A DNA stretch of 64,000 nt from assembly GCF_014898815.1 (NCBI RefSeq), contig NW_026515546.1, positions 372,001 to 436,000 of the forward strand. The letters are read 5' to 3'. Below the pieces are notes generated by a model, which saw only the letters and a list, made by a program, of their open reading frames with translations, searched no databases and had not been told where the DNA came from. The translations under genes were made by a program, and so were the position numbers. This document shows, piece after piece, positions 51,974-64,000 of this stretch; position 1 is the first letter of the stretch, and the number at the start of each line of letters is the position of its first letter. Origin of the DNA: Panonychus citri. Taxonomy: Eukaryota > Arthropoda > Arachnida > Trombidiformes > Tetranychidae.

Positions 51974-54900
51974 TTTTTTTCTCATTCCATATATCTTTAA
52001 ATTTCTATCTCTCTTACCTGTACTTTTCACTAGCTATTTGTATGTATAAGTAAAACTGTTTCAAGTCAGATGATGGTGATGATAATAGTGGATCAAATTG
52101 TCTCGGGATGAGGTGAATAAGTAGTATTAAAGAAAAAAAGGGAAAGGATAAAATAAGAATTACATTACATATAGATGGAGAAAGATAGATACTTGTAGAG
52201 AGATGACCACTTCTATTAACAGGACAATGGAAATGGAATCTTCAACATTACCTTTTTTCTTTGGTTCTTCTTCTTGAAAATCAAATGATGAGGCTTATTT
52301 TTGCTCTTTACACGACAAAATGATGATAAAAATGATGTGATGATGAGTCAATTAAATGCACAAATTGAAAAAAAAGCCAAAAATGAAAGGAAAAGTCAAA
52401 AGCAAACAAAATGGCTTCTTCTTATGGGAGAGAAACAATCAACTGATCACAATTAATTCGTTGATTTAGAAACAGTTAATTTGTTGATGACCTTAAGGTT
52501 GACACAATTAGAGAAAACAACTAAATTAACAAGTTAAATTGGCGAAAGAAAATAACCACAATTAAATTAGATTTGTCAGAAGAAGAAAATGATTAATCAA
52601 ATTTTTCTTTTTTTCCCCCAAAAGAGAGAGAGAAAAAAAGAAAGAGTTTTTTTGTTCTCTTTCGCTTTTTAGAAAAGAATTTAAAAAACCTCAATCTCTT
52701 CTCCAAATCTCCAATGTAATTATTTTTCCTTCTTTTAATTTAATCAACAAATTGTTTCTCTTTTTATTTCTATTTTTCGTTAATTATTGATTGTTCACCT
52801 TTCAAATTGTTTTCTCTCTGGTGTTGGAATAACAGACGAAGAAATTACTTAACATGAAATCCGTTTCTTTTTCTCTTTTTTTTCTTCTCTCCTTATAATC
52901 ATCATCAGATCTTCATTTTGTGTTCTGGTTCATTCGTTGACTACTACAGGTAATGATGTATTTATGTGTTGCTGGCGAAAATGTTCATCTACTACTGTTA
53001 TTTAGGAAAAAGGAAACATTATCCTTTCACCTTAACCTCATCTCCCTTTTTCTCTCTCTCTCTCAAAGGTAATGTCATTTGTCTAATCAGAATAAATATG
53101 GTTTAGAGAAAGAATATAATCTGATTCGTTTCTTTTCACTCTTTTCTTTTTTTCTCTCTCTCTATCCAGGGTAAGCCATCTTTGGATTAGTTGACAGAAA
53201 CAACAATAACCCAACCAACCAAAGTAAAAAGATTAACATTATTAATTGATGTTGATGGAAATACCTCTAATTGTTGGTGATATACACATGAGGCTTTTGT
53301 TATATTCTTCAAGTAATTTACTCTCATAGTTACATTACCTGGTTAATTAAAACGAATCAAAAGTGATTTTTTTTGTTCTTCAGCCTTTGGATTTACCTTT
53401 TCTACCCTCATCTTTTAACCTCAATCTCCATAGAAACTGGTATTGAATCAATGTGATGATTTGTTTCAATTCTTGCCTTGTGAAAAATTCTGTGAATGCT
53501 GATGCCTATTTTCATCCCTTTTGTGGTGTTGCTATTTTATTCAATGCACTGAATAGAATATCAATTACTAATTGCTTTAATTGTAACATTGTTCAGTCAA
53601 CTCTTTCACTCTTTCTGGTTAGTATCATTTAGAAATAGAAATTATATAAAAAAAAATATCTCCAAGGTTGAAACTATTCTTGCTGTTGGATTAATGTTAA
53701 GGTAAAAGTAAATTAAATCTCTGCTTGTATCTTTTTCTTTTCCAACAATTAGGTTAATTATTAATTTTGATTCCTCTTTTCTTCCTAAATTAGCTTATCT
53801 CATTAAAAGAAGGATTAGTTTGGACCAATTAGAGGTAAAGATTTTCTCTCTCGCTTCGCCATCAACTGATTGATTAATCTCTTTCCTCTCTGAGTCTATT
53901 ATTCACTAAGAGAGAGAGGAAGAGATAGTGATGATAACAATTCCAAATTTTCATCTCCATTCTGGGTAAGTCACGTTTCAATTCTCTCTCATCAACTAAT
54001 GAACCATAAAATTAAATCATTTAATCGAAGGTAAATGTCACTGATTCTTTTTTTCTCACTCTCTCACTTTCTCTCTCTTTTTTTAACAACAGGATTCCGA
54101 TTCCACAGTCCCAGTGAGATATTGATTCAATGTAACCAATTCTCTGTCTCTCTTCAAATCAAATTGTTCCTCGAATTGATCACATTCTAATTTGCTGTTG
54201 ATCAATGGATTTTCTCTTGTATCTCTTTACAATTTCATCGTTATAATTTTTTCCTTCTTTTACTCTCCAATGGTAACCATTCACTTTTCCACTTCTCTTT
54301 ATTGTCAATTTATTTTCTAATTTTTCTCTATAGCTATTGATTAACTTCTCATTTATTTGTGCGGTTCATTGATGTAACTATTGATCCACTTTTAATATTA
54401 TCTGTTAACCAGTTTTTTCGGTTTTCTTTTTTCTCTTTTTTATCACATAGATTATTTCTTCCAAAAGAATCACTTGTTAAAGACATTCGATGATATTAAC
54501 GATCAGTTTTCTCTGATGAACTTGTTGCTGTTTATAACTGATCAGCTTGTTAGTGATCTTCTAATCATCCATATGATTGCTGTTTGTATTTCATCGTTTC
54601 TTTTTATATCTACCTGTTATTTTCTATATATTACATCCACTTTCTACCTCCTTAAGCTAATATTCCTAATAACTTGGATTCTAAGAGTGATAACTTACAG
54701 TTAACTTGGTAATTCTATTGGGGATATCTTTTAGTCTTTCCATCACATCGTCTCCACTGTCAATACACCTAATCAACAATTTAACAACAATTGGTTACAC
54801 TAAATTAACATGGTATCGATGGAGGTAAATATATAAAACTCAGCAAAGGAATTGGGAATAATCTTGTAATAATATATTTAGACACTCGAAGGGTGGACAG

Positions 54901-55285
54901 GAAGGTAAACAGATGTTATATGTTGGTAGGAGATGGACCAAGAGGACATGATGACGATGGTAATGTTCATGGATAAAGAGAAAAAAACTAAAAGAGAGAG
55001 AGAGAAAGAAAGAGAAGATGTAAATGCAAAGAAGGTGGGCTAACGAGCTGCTCAGCTAGAAGTTTATCATCCATACCATAGAAATCATGAGGCAATAGAA
55101 TTTAGTTGGTAATTGTGATACAAGACAAGAAATTAATTGGAAGATGAGAGAGTCAAGTACCATTGAAAAGTCTATGAATGTTCTGGTTCATTGGAAATGT
55201 AAGGTAAGCAAATCAATTTAGTCTCAAGGTAAAAGCAATAGTATGACTATGAGATTATCCTGATGTGTGCAATGTTTTCATCGTC

Positions 55286-55339
<54 letters not shown>

Positions 55340-58300
55340 TTTCATCCCTTTTTCTATTCTTTTAGAATTTTATCTTTCAATTCTTTTACTTCCCTTGTGG
55401 TAACTATTCTGTAAATTCAATTGGTCATTCATTTTAACTCTTTTATTGTTTACATTCAGTTAACTCTACCCAAGAATACAAATACTACTCTCCAATTTCT
55501 AGCAGAATTCTTGCCGGTGTCATTGAATCAAATTTACTCCTTAAATTCAAACTCTTAACTAGCTACAAATTCAATTATCTCAATCCACTAAGAGAAAAAG
55601 GTTTCATCCTTAATCTTATAAATATGCTACTAGAGGCTTATTAATATTTTGCTTGACAAAGTAACAATTATTATCTAGTCTTCATTTGCTTCATCTTCTG
55701 TATCTTGCTGTTGTTCATTTAGCATCCTATTAACTCTCTATCGCTGATATAACAGTAAAGCTGTTGATTTGTTCCAATTATCCAGATAATTTGCTAATTC
55801 TTCAAATTTTACTCAACATATTTCACCAGAATTGTAATAAGATTGTGATAATTTTTCTTTTTCTTCACGTTTTTATATGTTTTTTCCATCTCCTTGTTAA
55901 CAGTTTCCATTGTTACCTGTATTCCTTGAATTTTCCTTCCTTTTTCTAATTGATCGTTTAAAGATAACCTCATGATTATTTCTTTATGCTTGAAGAGATT
56001 ATGGATTCTAATTCCATATCTTTCATTATTCCTTGTAATTTATCCTGTTAAAATACAAGATTTACTTTAATAAGTATCAAGGTAACCAGATTCAATCTAA
56101 CTATTACTTAGTCTAAACTTTCTTCGCTTTTTTCAACATTCAAGTCAAAAAGCTTATCATTCATTTCATCCTTTTGTCTTCTTTCTTTTCAGAATTCGTG
56201 ATGAAATTCAATGTATAGGTAAAAATTCATTATTGTCATCAGAGACGAGCTCCTGTTACCATGATGTGCGATAGAATCAACAAGGAAAAAGTTTTAAAAG
56301 CGATCATCTACTATACACAGAGAGAGAAATTAATTATCAAAATCTATGGAATATTTGACAAAAGATGAAATCATGTAAAGTTCTGTCTAATGTTACCAAT
56401 TCTCAGGCTGCTCTAACCACTTGAACCAACTATTTATTATATGAATGAATGTCTTTTGGTTTGACGAAAATATAACAACAAAAGTGAAATGTTGACCAAC
56501 TTGGAAAATATGAGAACCATTCGTATCAATGTTGTTTGTTTTCTCCTTGGATGGTTTGATGTTTGAAGGCCATTAATGTTTCGTTTCTGCTTTTTTACTT
56601 CCTCTTCCACCTTCTCCTTCATAATCTTTTCTCTCTCTCTTCTTTGTCATACATTATCCAAAATCCTTTTAAAGTATGCAATCATCAACTTCTATCTTTC
56701 GCCCATCCTGAAACGTCACTGTCGTTGAAGTGTCTGATCCACTTTCATCTAAATGTTATCCTATTCTATCATCTTCTTTTCATCTTTCTCTTCATCTCTA
56801 AATCTTCATCTTCTTTCTTTTTCTCTTGATTCTTTCACATTTTCAAAGCTTTTTACCAATTGTGTCCATCGAATCAATGATTTCCGGTTTAATGATCAAC
56901 CTTTCCATTTCTCCCTCTTGTCATTTCCCATTTAAGAGCTTCCATCTTAAGAACTTTTTGTTATCACTCAAATAACTGACCAGAGAGAAAGATATACAAA
57001 CTGACCAATCACTCTTGATAATCATAACATAATAATCATGGAAACAGCAATAATAATAACAACAAAAATATGAATTATATTTATATATAAATGTATTTAA
57101 ATGTAATACATGATATAAATATCGTATAATCAACCTTGTTTTTTACTCAATATACTAAATTCATTGAGACATTCAACTAATCAGATATAACAATTGAGTA
57201 ACTTATACTTTTCCATCTGATGATCTCTTGTTATGTTTAAATCCAATAATTTATTATTATCAATGATAATTGTATCCTCATCATATCCCATTTATTATCC
57301 TTATCCAAGTCTAATCTTAATGCTCACTAAATTATCACAATCTTACAATTACAATTACAATTACAGTTACATGTATATTAACCAGGGCGAATGATTGAAT
57401 AATCTTATTAATAACCTTTTCCTTTTCCGTTCTGCAGGTTAACCTCAACCTATTGGTATCATGTTCACCAATCATTAATTGGAATTGTTTTCTTGCCAAT
57501 AAGGTGAAAGGAATTAAAGTTTCACAATTAAATGTCTCATATGAGCCCATCAGGTAAAAGAAAAACTTTGATATTATTATGATATCTTTTCTATTCTAAC
57601 TCAGTTCTCAGTTGAGAACAATTTCTGCTTCCTCTATCGGAAGAATGAGAAATAATAATAGCATATATAAAAAAGAGATTATTGTTTACCTCTACTCCTT
57701 TTTGCCCTGAAGGGTTTTCATGATTAATTGTCAATTAACATGAAAATTTATCTTTAGATTAAGACATTTTCACACTGATTCTTACATTAATTCATTCTCA
57801 TAATGAAAGGTTAAGCTTTAAGGGTATGTTAATTTCCTTTCTATTATCATCATATAACTATTAATCTATCCCATGATTACAATTTGATTATGTGATTTAG
57901 GTTTTCTTGGTTAATGATAATCTAAACGTATAATCAAATTGATAGGCAACAATTTTTCATCCCTTTTCTACTCAATCAATTTAATTATGTGACTACTTGC
58001 AGTTAATACACAGTTTGTGTGTTTGGCTGTAACGTGTTGATTGTTTAACAATTTAACCTTCATCATCTAATTAAATGTTTACATGTTTTTTTAATATTTA
58101 CATAGGAAAAAACAACAACAATTAAAGAGCCAGAATTGTGGAGGAATCGGAAATAATTGGCTTCTTGGTTACAATCAACTGATACTGGTGATTAAAGTTA
58201 ATATATTTGAATCTCTTGATGATCAATATTGATAGTTGAACAATTAACTGTTACAATCAACTTGGATGTACATGTATTACCATAGATGACGAAATGATTT

Positions 58301-61300
58301 GATTGGGATCAATTAACTGACTGTAGTTGGATTGAATAGTTTACCATTTATAATGATGATTATGATTGATGGTAATCAACGATTCATTTGATTAATTTAA
58401 CTAATAACGTTAAAGAAATGGATTCATGTTCGCCCTGATTAATATATTATTCAACATCATCTTTTGATAACCATGATTAAAATTCCAATGTAAGTTGATG
58501 ATTAACTTTAACTAACCAATAATCCATCACAATAGATCATTAAACAACTAAATCAATAATATACAATGACGATGATAATGATGATATCAACAGTCATCAA
58601 TATGAGATGATCACAACTGAAAATATCAACAAAAACAAATTGTTGTTACCATGATGAGTCCAGTGAACTGAGTCTAATGATAAAATCAATTATGAAATAA
58701 TATCTTATTGATGCTAAATGTTGATAACCAGAATAATAATAAACAGGAACTGGAAATGAGCAAAAATTACCTGTAGCAATCAAATTTGAAATTCATGATT
58801 TAGCATCAATGAGTAACATTAACTATAGCTTAGAGTTTTTTTCATCACCGTTATCATTATTAACCATCATCACCATTATATATATTTGTTTAGTGTCATT
58901 AATTGAATTTAGTAGTTAATGAATGAGAGAAAATGTAATTTAATTAACAGTTAATTGTGTCACATAAAATTTATCCTTAATTTTTTACCTTCTCCATCCA
59001 CTTCAAACATATACTAACCATTAACTCTGAAAGTTAAGTTTAATTTTGTTTTTTTTTCATTCTCCCAGTAATTAGAATGATTATCCTTAACGAATCTTAA
59101 TTAATCATTAATTCACATTATGATTATTGATTGGAGTGAAAGAGATTAATTTTCTTTCCCTTTAATCTTAATCAACTTGAAGAGGAAGAAAACATTAATC
59201 CTACTGATCAGTAAACAAGAGATTAAATTGAAACTTGTTCAATAATTTACTGATGTTCATGTAAATCAAATGAAGTTAATTTAATCATCATGTTATTATT
59301 TCATCTCATTTGATTGATTTTGAATGAAAATTTTCATTCCTATTCAGTTAAAAGCTACTAAATGTTTCCACTTTGAATGAAATCGATGGTGAAAAACATA
59401 AATAACTGACATTGATTGTTCTTATTTATATATTTTCATGATTCTCATCAGAATAAAAACAAATTCCCAGTCAAGCATTTGATATACTTTTCCATATTCT
59501 TGAATACCCTCCTCTGAATACCACCCAAAATAAATTGTCTTTATATTCAAAGGAGTTTATATACATAAAATTTTCCCTATGTAAACACATCCTTAGGCTC
59601 TGAATCCCTATCAACATTATTGTTCCTGGTAAATCAGTTGAATTTATATCAAAACTTTTCATGATGATATTATTTTGATAAGATGACACAAGAAAATCAC
59701 TGTAATCATAATAATAACATATATCATGTTTCATGTTTGTTAGTTTTCATGATGATTGTTGTAAATACAATCACCATAAAATTTGCCTCAGATTTAAATT
59801 AAATTGTTAACCATTACATTTGACAAGATTATTTTTCTATTGGTTTTCTCGTGTTCATCATTTGATGATTAATTAATTTTATATATACACAATTATCAAG
59901 TTATTATCATATTTTTTTGATTAATTTGATTTGCCTGATTTATCAATGATTAACCGATTAACAATTTGATTAATGTATTAATAACATTGTTATTAAACAA
60001 TATGTGAATCAGTTTCAAGTTGTAAATGAATATTATTTTTCAGAGCAATTTGATTAATGGGAAAATATTGTTGAACCATGAAAATAGGTTTGATTGAAAT
60101 CAGTGTGAAAACAATCAAAAAATCACTAATTGTTATTGATTAATTTGCGTAAATTTTATCGTTTCAATTGTTGATCATTTGCATAATAAACATTAACAAT
60201 CATAATGATGAGAAGAGGAATATTGTTTATTTTAATTGTTGAGCTAATTTGAACTTTTTCATTCGGATCTTTGATTGTTATAAAGTCGATACTTTGATTA
60301 ACCTTATTTTCATTTCAATTACAGGTTTGAATCAATGGAGAAACATGTGAGATTTAAAGGTGATCAAGCAAGAAAAAACAGAGAAACAATTAGATCTAAT
60401 TGTTGATTGTTTACTGATTAATTCAATAACATGGAAGATGATTAATTATCAAGAAGGAAAAAGTTGAAGGTCTCATTGGAATGACAATTAACACCTACTA
60501 CCACCCAAAGAATTGCGATGAAAATTTTATAATCGATGATGATGATTATCTTAACTGTTAATAATAATATCGTTAACTGGATTAATTGAATGGCTTGAAT
60601 CATGGAAACTAATGGAACAGGCAAACGGAATTAATTTACATGATAATGGGAAAAAAGTTCTGATGACAGAATGATGATGAAAAAAACGATGAGCATGTTA
60701 AACAATTTCACATTTTAACAAAACATTCAAAAAGAGTTGAACATTTTGTCAAGTGGCAACTGAAAATCTAGTTAATCACAATCAATTTGCATCAGAATTC
60801 ATTGGAATCATTTTTTTCTGTTACCTCGATTACGATTAACATTTAACACTCACAATTGTAAACACATATTACGACAAATGCATCTCATTTGGACCTGAAT
60901 AATTGTCAACACCATTGAATGGAAACTTGTTGGTTGATTATCATCATGATTGTTACATTTTGATGTTATGAATTTATAACAGAAATATAACAAACTAGGT
61001 AAAGTGTTGGGGATGTGAATGCCAATCAAGAATCTCTGAACACACTAAGTGAAATGTTTAAATTCATTATTTTCCCAGAAATTTGATTAATGAAGATGAA
61101 AAAGTGACAATGATTTAGATTTATGATTTGATAACTGTAATTGGAGGTGTTGTTGTTAAGTCAACGAACTAAGAAGATGAAAAATATTGAGAACTTTATT
61201 TGCTCGAAAAAAATATTTCAACTTATTTTTCGCTTGGAAAATTTTTCTTTCGTGTTTGTGTTTTTGTCGTTTTCTTGACTATATTGTTTCTCTTTTTTTC

Positions 61301-64000
61301 GAGTGCAATAGGAAATTGTCACTTTTCTATCTCATGTTCGAGAAAGGGAAGTGACTTTTTCTTCATTTCATCATCTTCTTCAGAATTTGTGGCTTTTCAC
61401 CTTCGAAGATTGTTTCATTAGTGGAAGAAGAAGAAAATTTTTCTCTTCGTGAAACTTGTATTCCAATTTTTGTTTTTTATTCTGTCAACTCTTCTATCTA
61501 CTTTTCTTTCTCTCTGTTTGTCTATCTATTTGTTCTGTAATCCTTTAGATGAAATGCCAAGAATTCGGTGAAATAAGTGATAGAAAATTGTGGTGGGTTA
61601 AAAGATGAGAAGAGTGGGAAAGATATTTTCTTTTCGATTTTCTCGACGAATCTTGGATTTAGAAGAAAAAAAGGTAAACAAATAGGTAAAACATTATTCG
61701 AACCAAGGAAAAGAAAAAGTTCTATTCATACAGAATCTCAAATTCAGTATTGGAAATACTCAGAGAGAGATTTCGATGATCAGGATGGTTAATGGATTCT
61801 AATGTTCTCATTGGATTTATCAACTTTCTCTCACTTTCTCATGATATCATATGTCCAGTCGATGTCAGGTTACCATTGATGGACAATGGTCAGTTTATTA
61901 TCCTCAAAATATCACCATTTGCATTCAAGTTGATTAGTTTACAGGTCAATAAGTCAATGACCACTTGACCAATGTGTAAATTATACTCATCTAATAAATG
62001 AATGAGTCTAATCATCAACAGTAAAAATTATAATCACATATTCAAATAAGTGAACAATTAAAGGAGAAACTTTTTTTCTCTCTCACTCTTGTTGTTTACC
62101 TTTATGGTCATTGATGGTCAAGCAAATTGTTTTTTCATCTCACGACCATTCAACTAATTGTAATCAAAGAAGATTTTTGTTTCATTATCAAATTAATGTC
62201 AACCAATTTTATTGATTGTCAATTACAATTTGAGGTAACGTATTAATATAAATTTGGTTATATTACTTGGTTCATATTGATTTCATCTTAACTTTGATCT
62301 GATTTCCACTCACTCACTCCCACCTCTTTCAGAGTCATTTTTTTGTCATCTTTGTATTGATCTTCCATTAGCCTGAGGACTTAAATTCAATGGATGATAA
62401 AATAACTGTAAATGAATTGTTTTACCTGAAAGATAAGGTGAAAACTGATCATTTCCTTGATGGAGCTTTATTTTTTTCTGGTTAATTGTTTTTCAAAATT
62501 TTTCGATAATTTTATTTTTCTATCATCCAATTTATAAATTACTTTGGTCCATTACTATTAGTAGGATGAAAACCTACACTCAGAGACTCAGTTAAATTAA
62601 CAATTGAAGTGGAAATTAGTTGAACGATTAGACAATTAGTGATAATCAGTGAATGAAATTTTCAGCGATTGAAAAGTTTAATTGTTGGGAAAACAATCAA
62701 AGGGAAATCAAGTTGTGAATTTTTATTCTATTAACTTGTCAAGGTTACAAAATGTTCATCTCATCAAATGAGAAGATAACCTTTGACACTGAATCTCCAA
62801 TAAGAGGAAATTTATCATTGGAGGAAGAGGAAAAGATGAGGAGGAAAAAAGTTCAGGTAACAAGATGAGAAACTTTGAGAAGAAGATTAAAATCAATGTA
62901 ATAAGTTAGTTTCCTAAATCGAATCAAAATTTTTCTCTCTAATCTTTTATCAACATCTTATCCGTTTCTATCATCATCAGGTAACCACAAGGAACACAAA
63001 TCTTCAGGAAGGATGAGGATGAAAAAGGTAAGATGAACGAGAGAGAAAAAGTTCTGCAAATATCCAAACGTTATCGTAGACTTTGTCTCGGAGCATTTAC
63101 CTTACAGGGACTGAACTTTTCCATCTACCTGGTTGATGATGAAAGTTTGGAGAAAAACTTTCAATAACAAATTTCAATTTTTTCCATCAATATTCAGTCT
63201 TCCCTGAACTTTTCTTTATATATTGATAGATATTCAGTGAACATGGTACCAGATAAGATATCCATTTATGTGAATATTTTCCCATGGTGATGATATATAT
63301 TCATGAATATTATCTGGCATCATGCAGAGTGAGAGTGAGAGAGAGAGAGGGAGAGAGAGATGTTGATATTACCTGAGGTGAAACTTGAAAATACTTTCAA
63401 CTGAAGGAGGTGATGGTGGTAGGGGGTATGAGGAGGGTATTCATTTACTCTGTGTGTGTGTGTATTTGAATCAAATTGTTGTTCAACAATCAAGAACTAA
63501 TAATAATATGCAAGGTAAGAAACATTTTCATTTACATTCTGAATCTCATTTAGTATTTTTATTTTCATTCCCATGATAAAATTTATTTATCACATTTTTT
63601 TTCACCTTGGAAACTATTTTTACATTTTTCTATTCTCAATGTAATCATTACAATAGTTACATGTAAATATTGTTATTCCAATGGAAATGTTTCAAAATTA
63701 TATCATGAACATTATCATTATCGTCTCACACTGATTATGATTGTTAATCGTTAATCAGACTGAGAAATAATAACAAAAAAAATACAACTTGGTGACTTGA
63801 AAGGTTGACAATTTAAATACTATGTGTTATTAATAGTGTTTTTTTGGTAATAATTAACTGGTTACTATTAAAATTTAACGATAATCATGATCACTTATCA
63901 TGTAATTAACCAGTTTGCAATCAAATTTGTAGTGTATCATGTAATTAAATGATTGATCATTAAGTTGATTTGTAGGTTTCAATTTTCATTGATGAAAAGT
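51974..64000. other. long non-coding region, no gene recognised
   Basis: Probably HCN 5' intron or intergenic DNA. AT-rich with pyrimidine-rich tracts at 53-54 kb and 56.5-56.9 kb, CT/GA repeats (55290-55335, about 63333-63360), and AAAAAGTTC words at 60651, 61713, 62845 and 63046. A slightly GC-richer patch lies at about 54880-55120. Open frames at 54474-54704, 61200-61421 and 61577-61792 (+) lack good starts, splice context or family motifs. Confidence 0.45.
55290..55335. repeat. (TC)23 microsatellite
   Basis: Uninterrupted TC run of about 23 units. Confidence 0.95.

Noticed and set aside
54474..54704. Hydrophobic 76-codon open frame on +
   Set aside because: Leu/Ile/Phe-rich as expected from AT-rich pyrimidine sequence; non-ATG start and no recognisable domain or splice context.
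61577..61792. 71-codon frame ending in a charged, protein-like stretch (SQIQYWKYSERDFDDQDG)
   Set aside because: Starts without an ATG, has no matching partner exon and no recognised family; kept only as a note.
1..64000. tRNA genes, CRISPR arrays, viral or bacterial-type operons
   Set aside because: No tRNA T-loop box, no spaced direct repeats and no viral motifs were seen; all genes are intron-split nuclear animal genes.

Overview
The window is AT-rich (roughly 70 %) nuclear DNA of an arthropod. All genes are split by canonical GT-AG introns. The HCN channel body and its S4-S5 region read like arthropod Ih channels. A mite or another chelicerate is my best guess from the overall look, but the sequence does not prove it. 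There is no bacterial, CRISPR or viral signature.

Layout, left to right. The 3' end of a cationic amino-acid transporter gene (SLC7/CAT family) runs on the + strand (2955-11106, with a 7.4-kb intron). A convergent M13/neprilysin metallopeptidase lies on the - strand (13679-20868, nine exons). After a gene-poor 3 kb comes a compact block of five genes between 24.0 and 34.7 kb: lipin (-), a mucin-like single-pass membrane protein of no recognised family (-), SMC2 (+, divergent from the mucin-like gene across about 530 bp), and otubain (-, convergent with SMC2). The 3' part of an HCN/Ih pacemaker channel gene follows (-, 35822-46294); its N-terminal exons were not found. From 46.3 to 64 kb I see only non-coding AT-rich sequence, microsatellites and one short inverted-repeat transposon of TA-target type (51444-51973).

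The genes are functionally unrelated: amino-acid import, ectopeptidase, phosphatidate phosphatase, condensin, deubiquitinase and cation channel. Housekeeping genes (SMC2, otubain, lipin) have few, short introns; CAT and HCN have multi-kb introns.

Most notable. (1) The first exon assigned to the neprilysin gene encodes a near-perfect copy of the HCN-channel N-terminal domain core, although the HCN gene itself lies 15 kb away on the upstream side. (2) SMC2 carries two opposite one-base frameshifts within 290 bp. (3) HCN has a candidate in-frame 28-codon cassette exon in the S4-S5 linker. (4) Lipin is complete but unusually short. (5) The word AAAAAGTTC is strongly over-represented in non-coding DNA. 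Exon borders were set by hand from splice consensus, reading phase and remembered family sequences; no database search was run.
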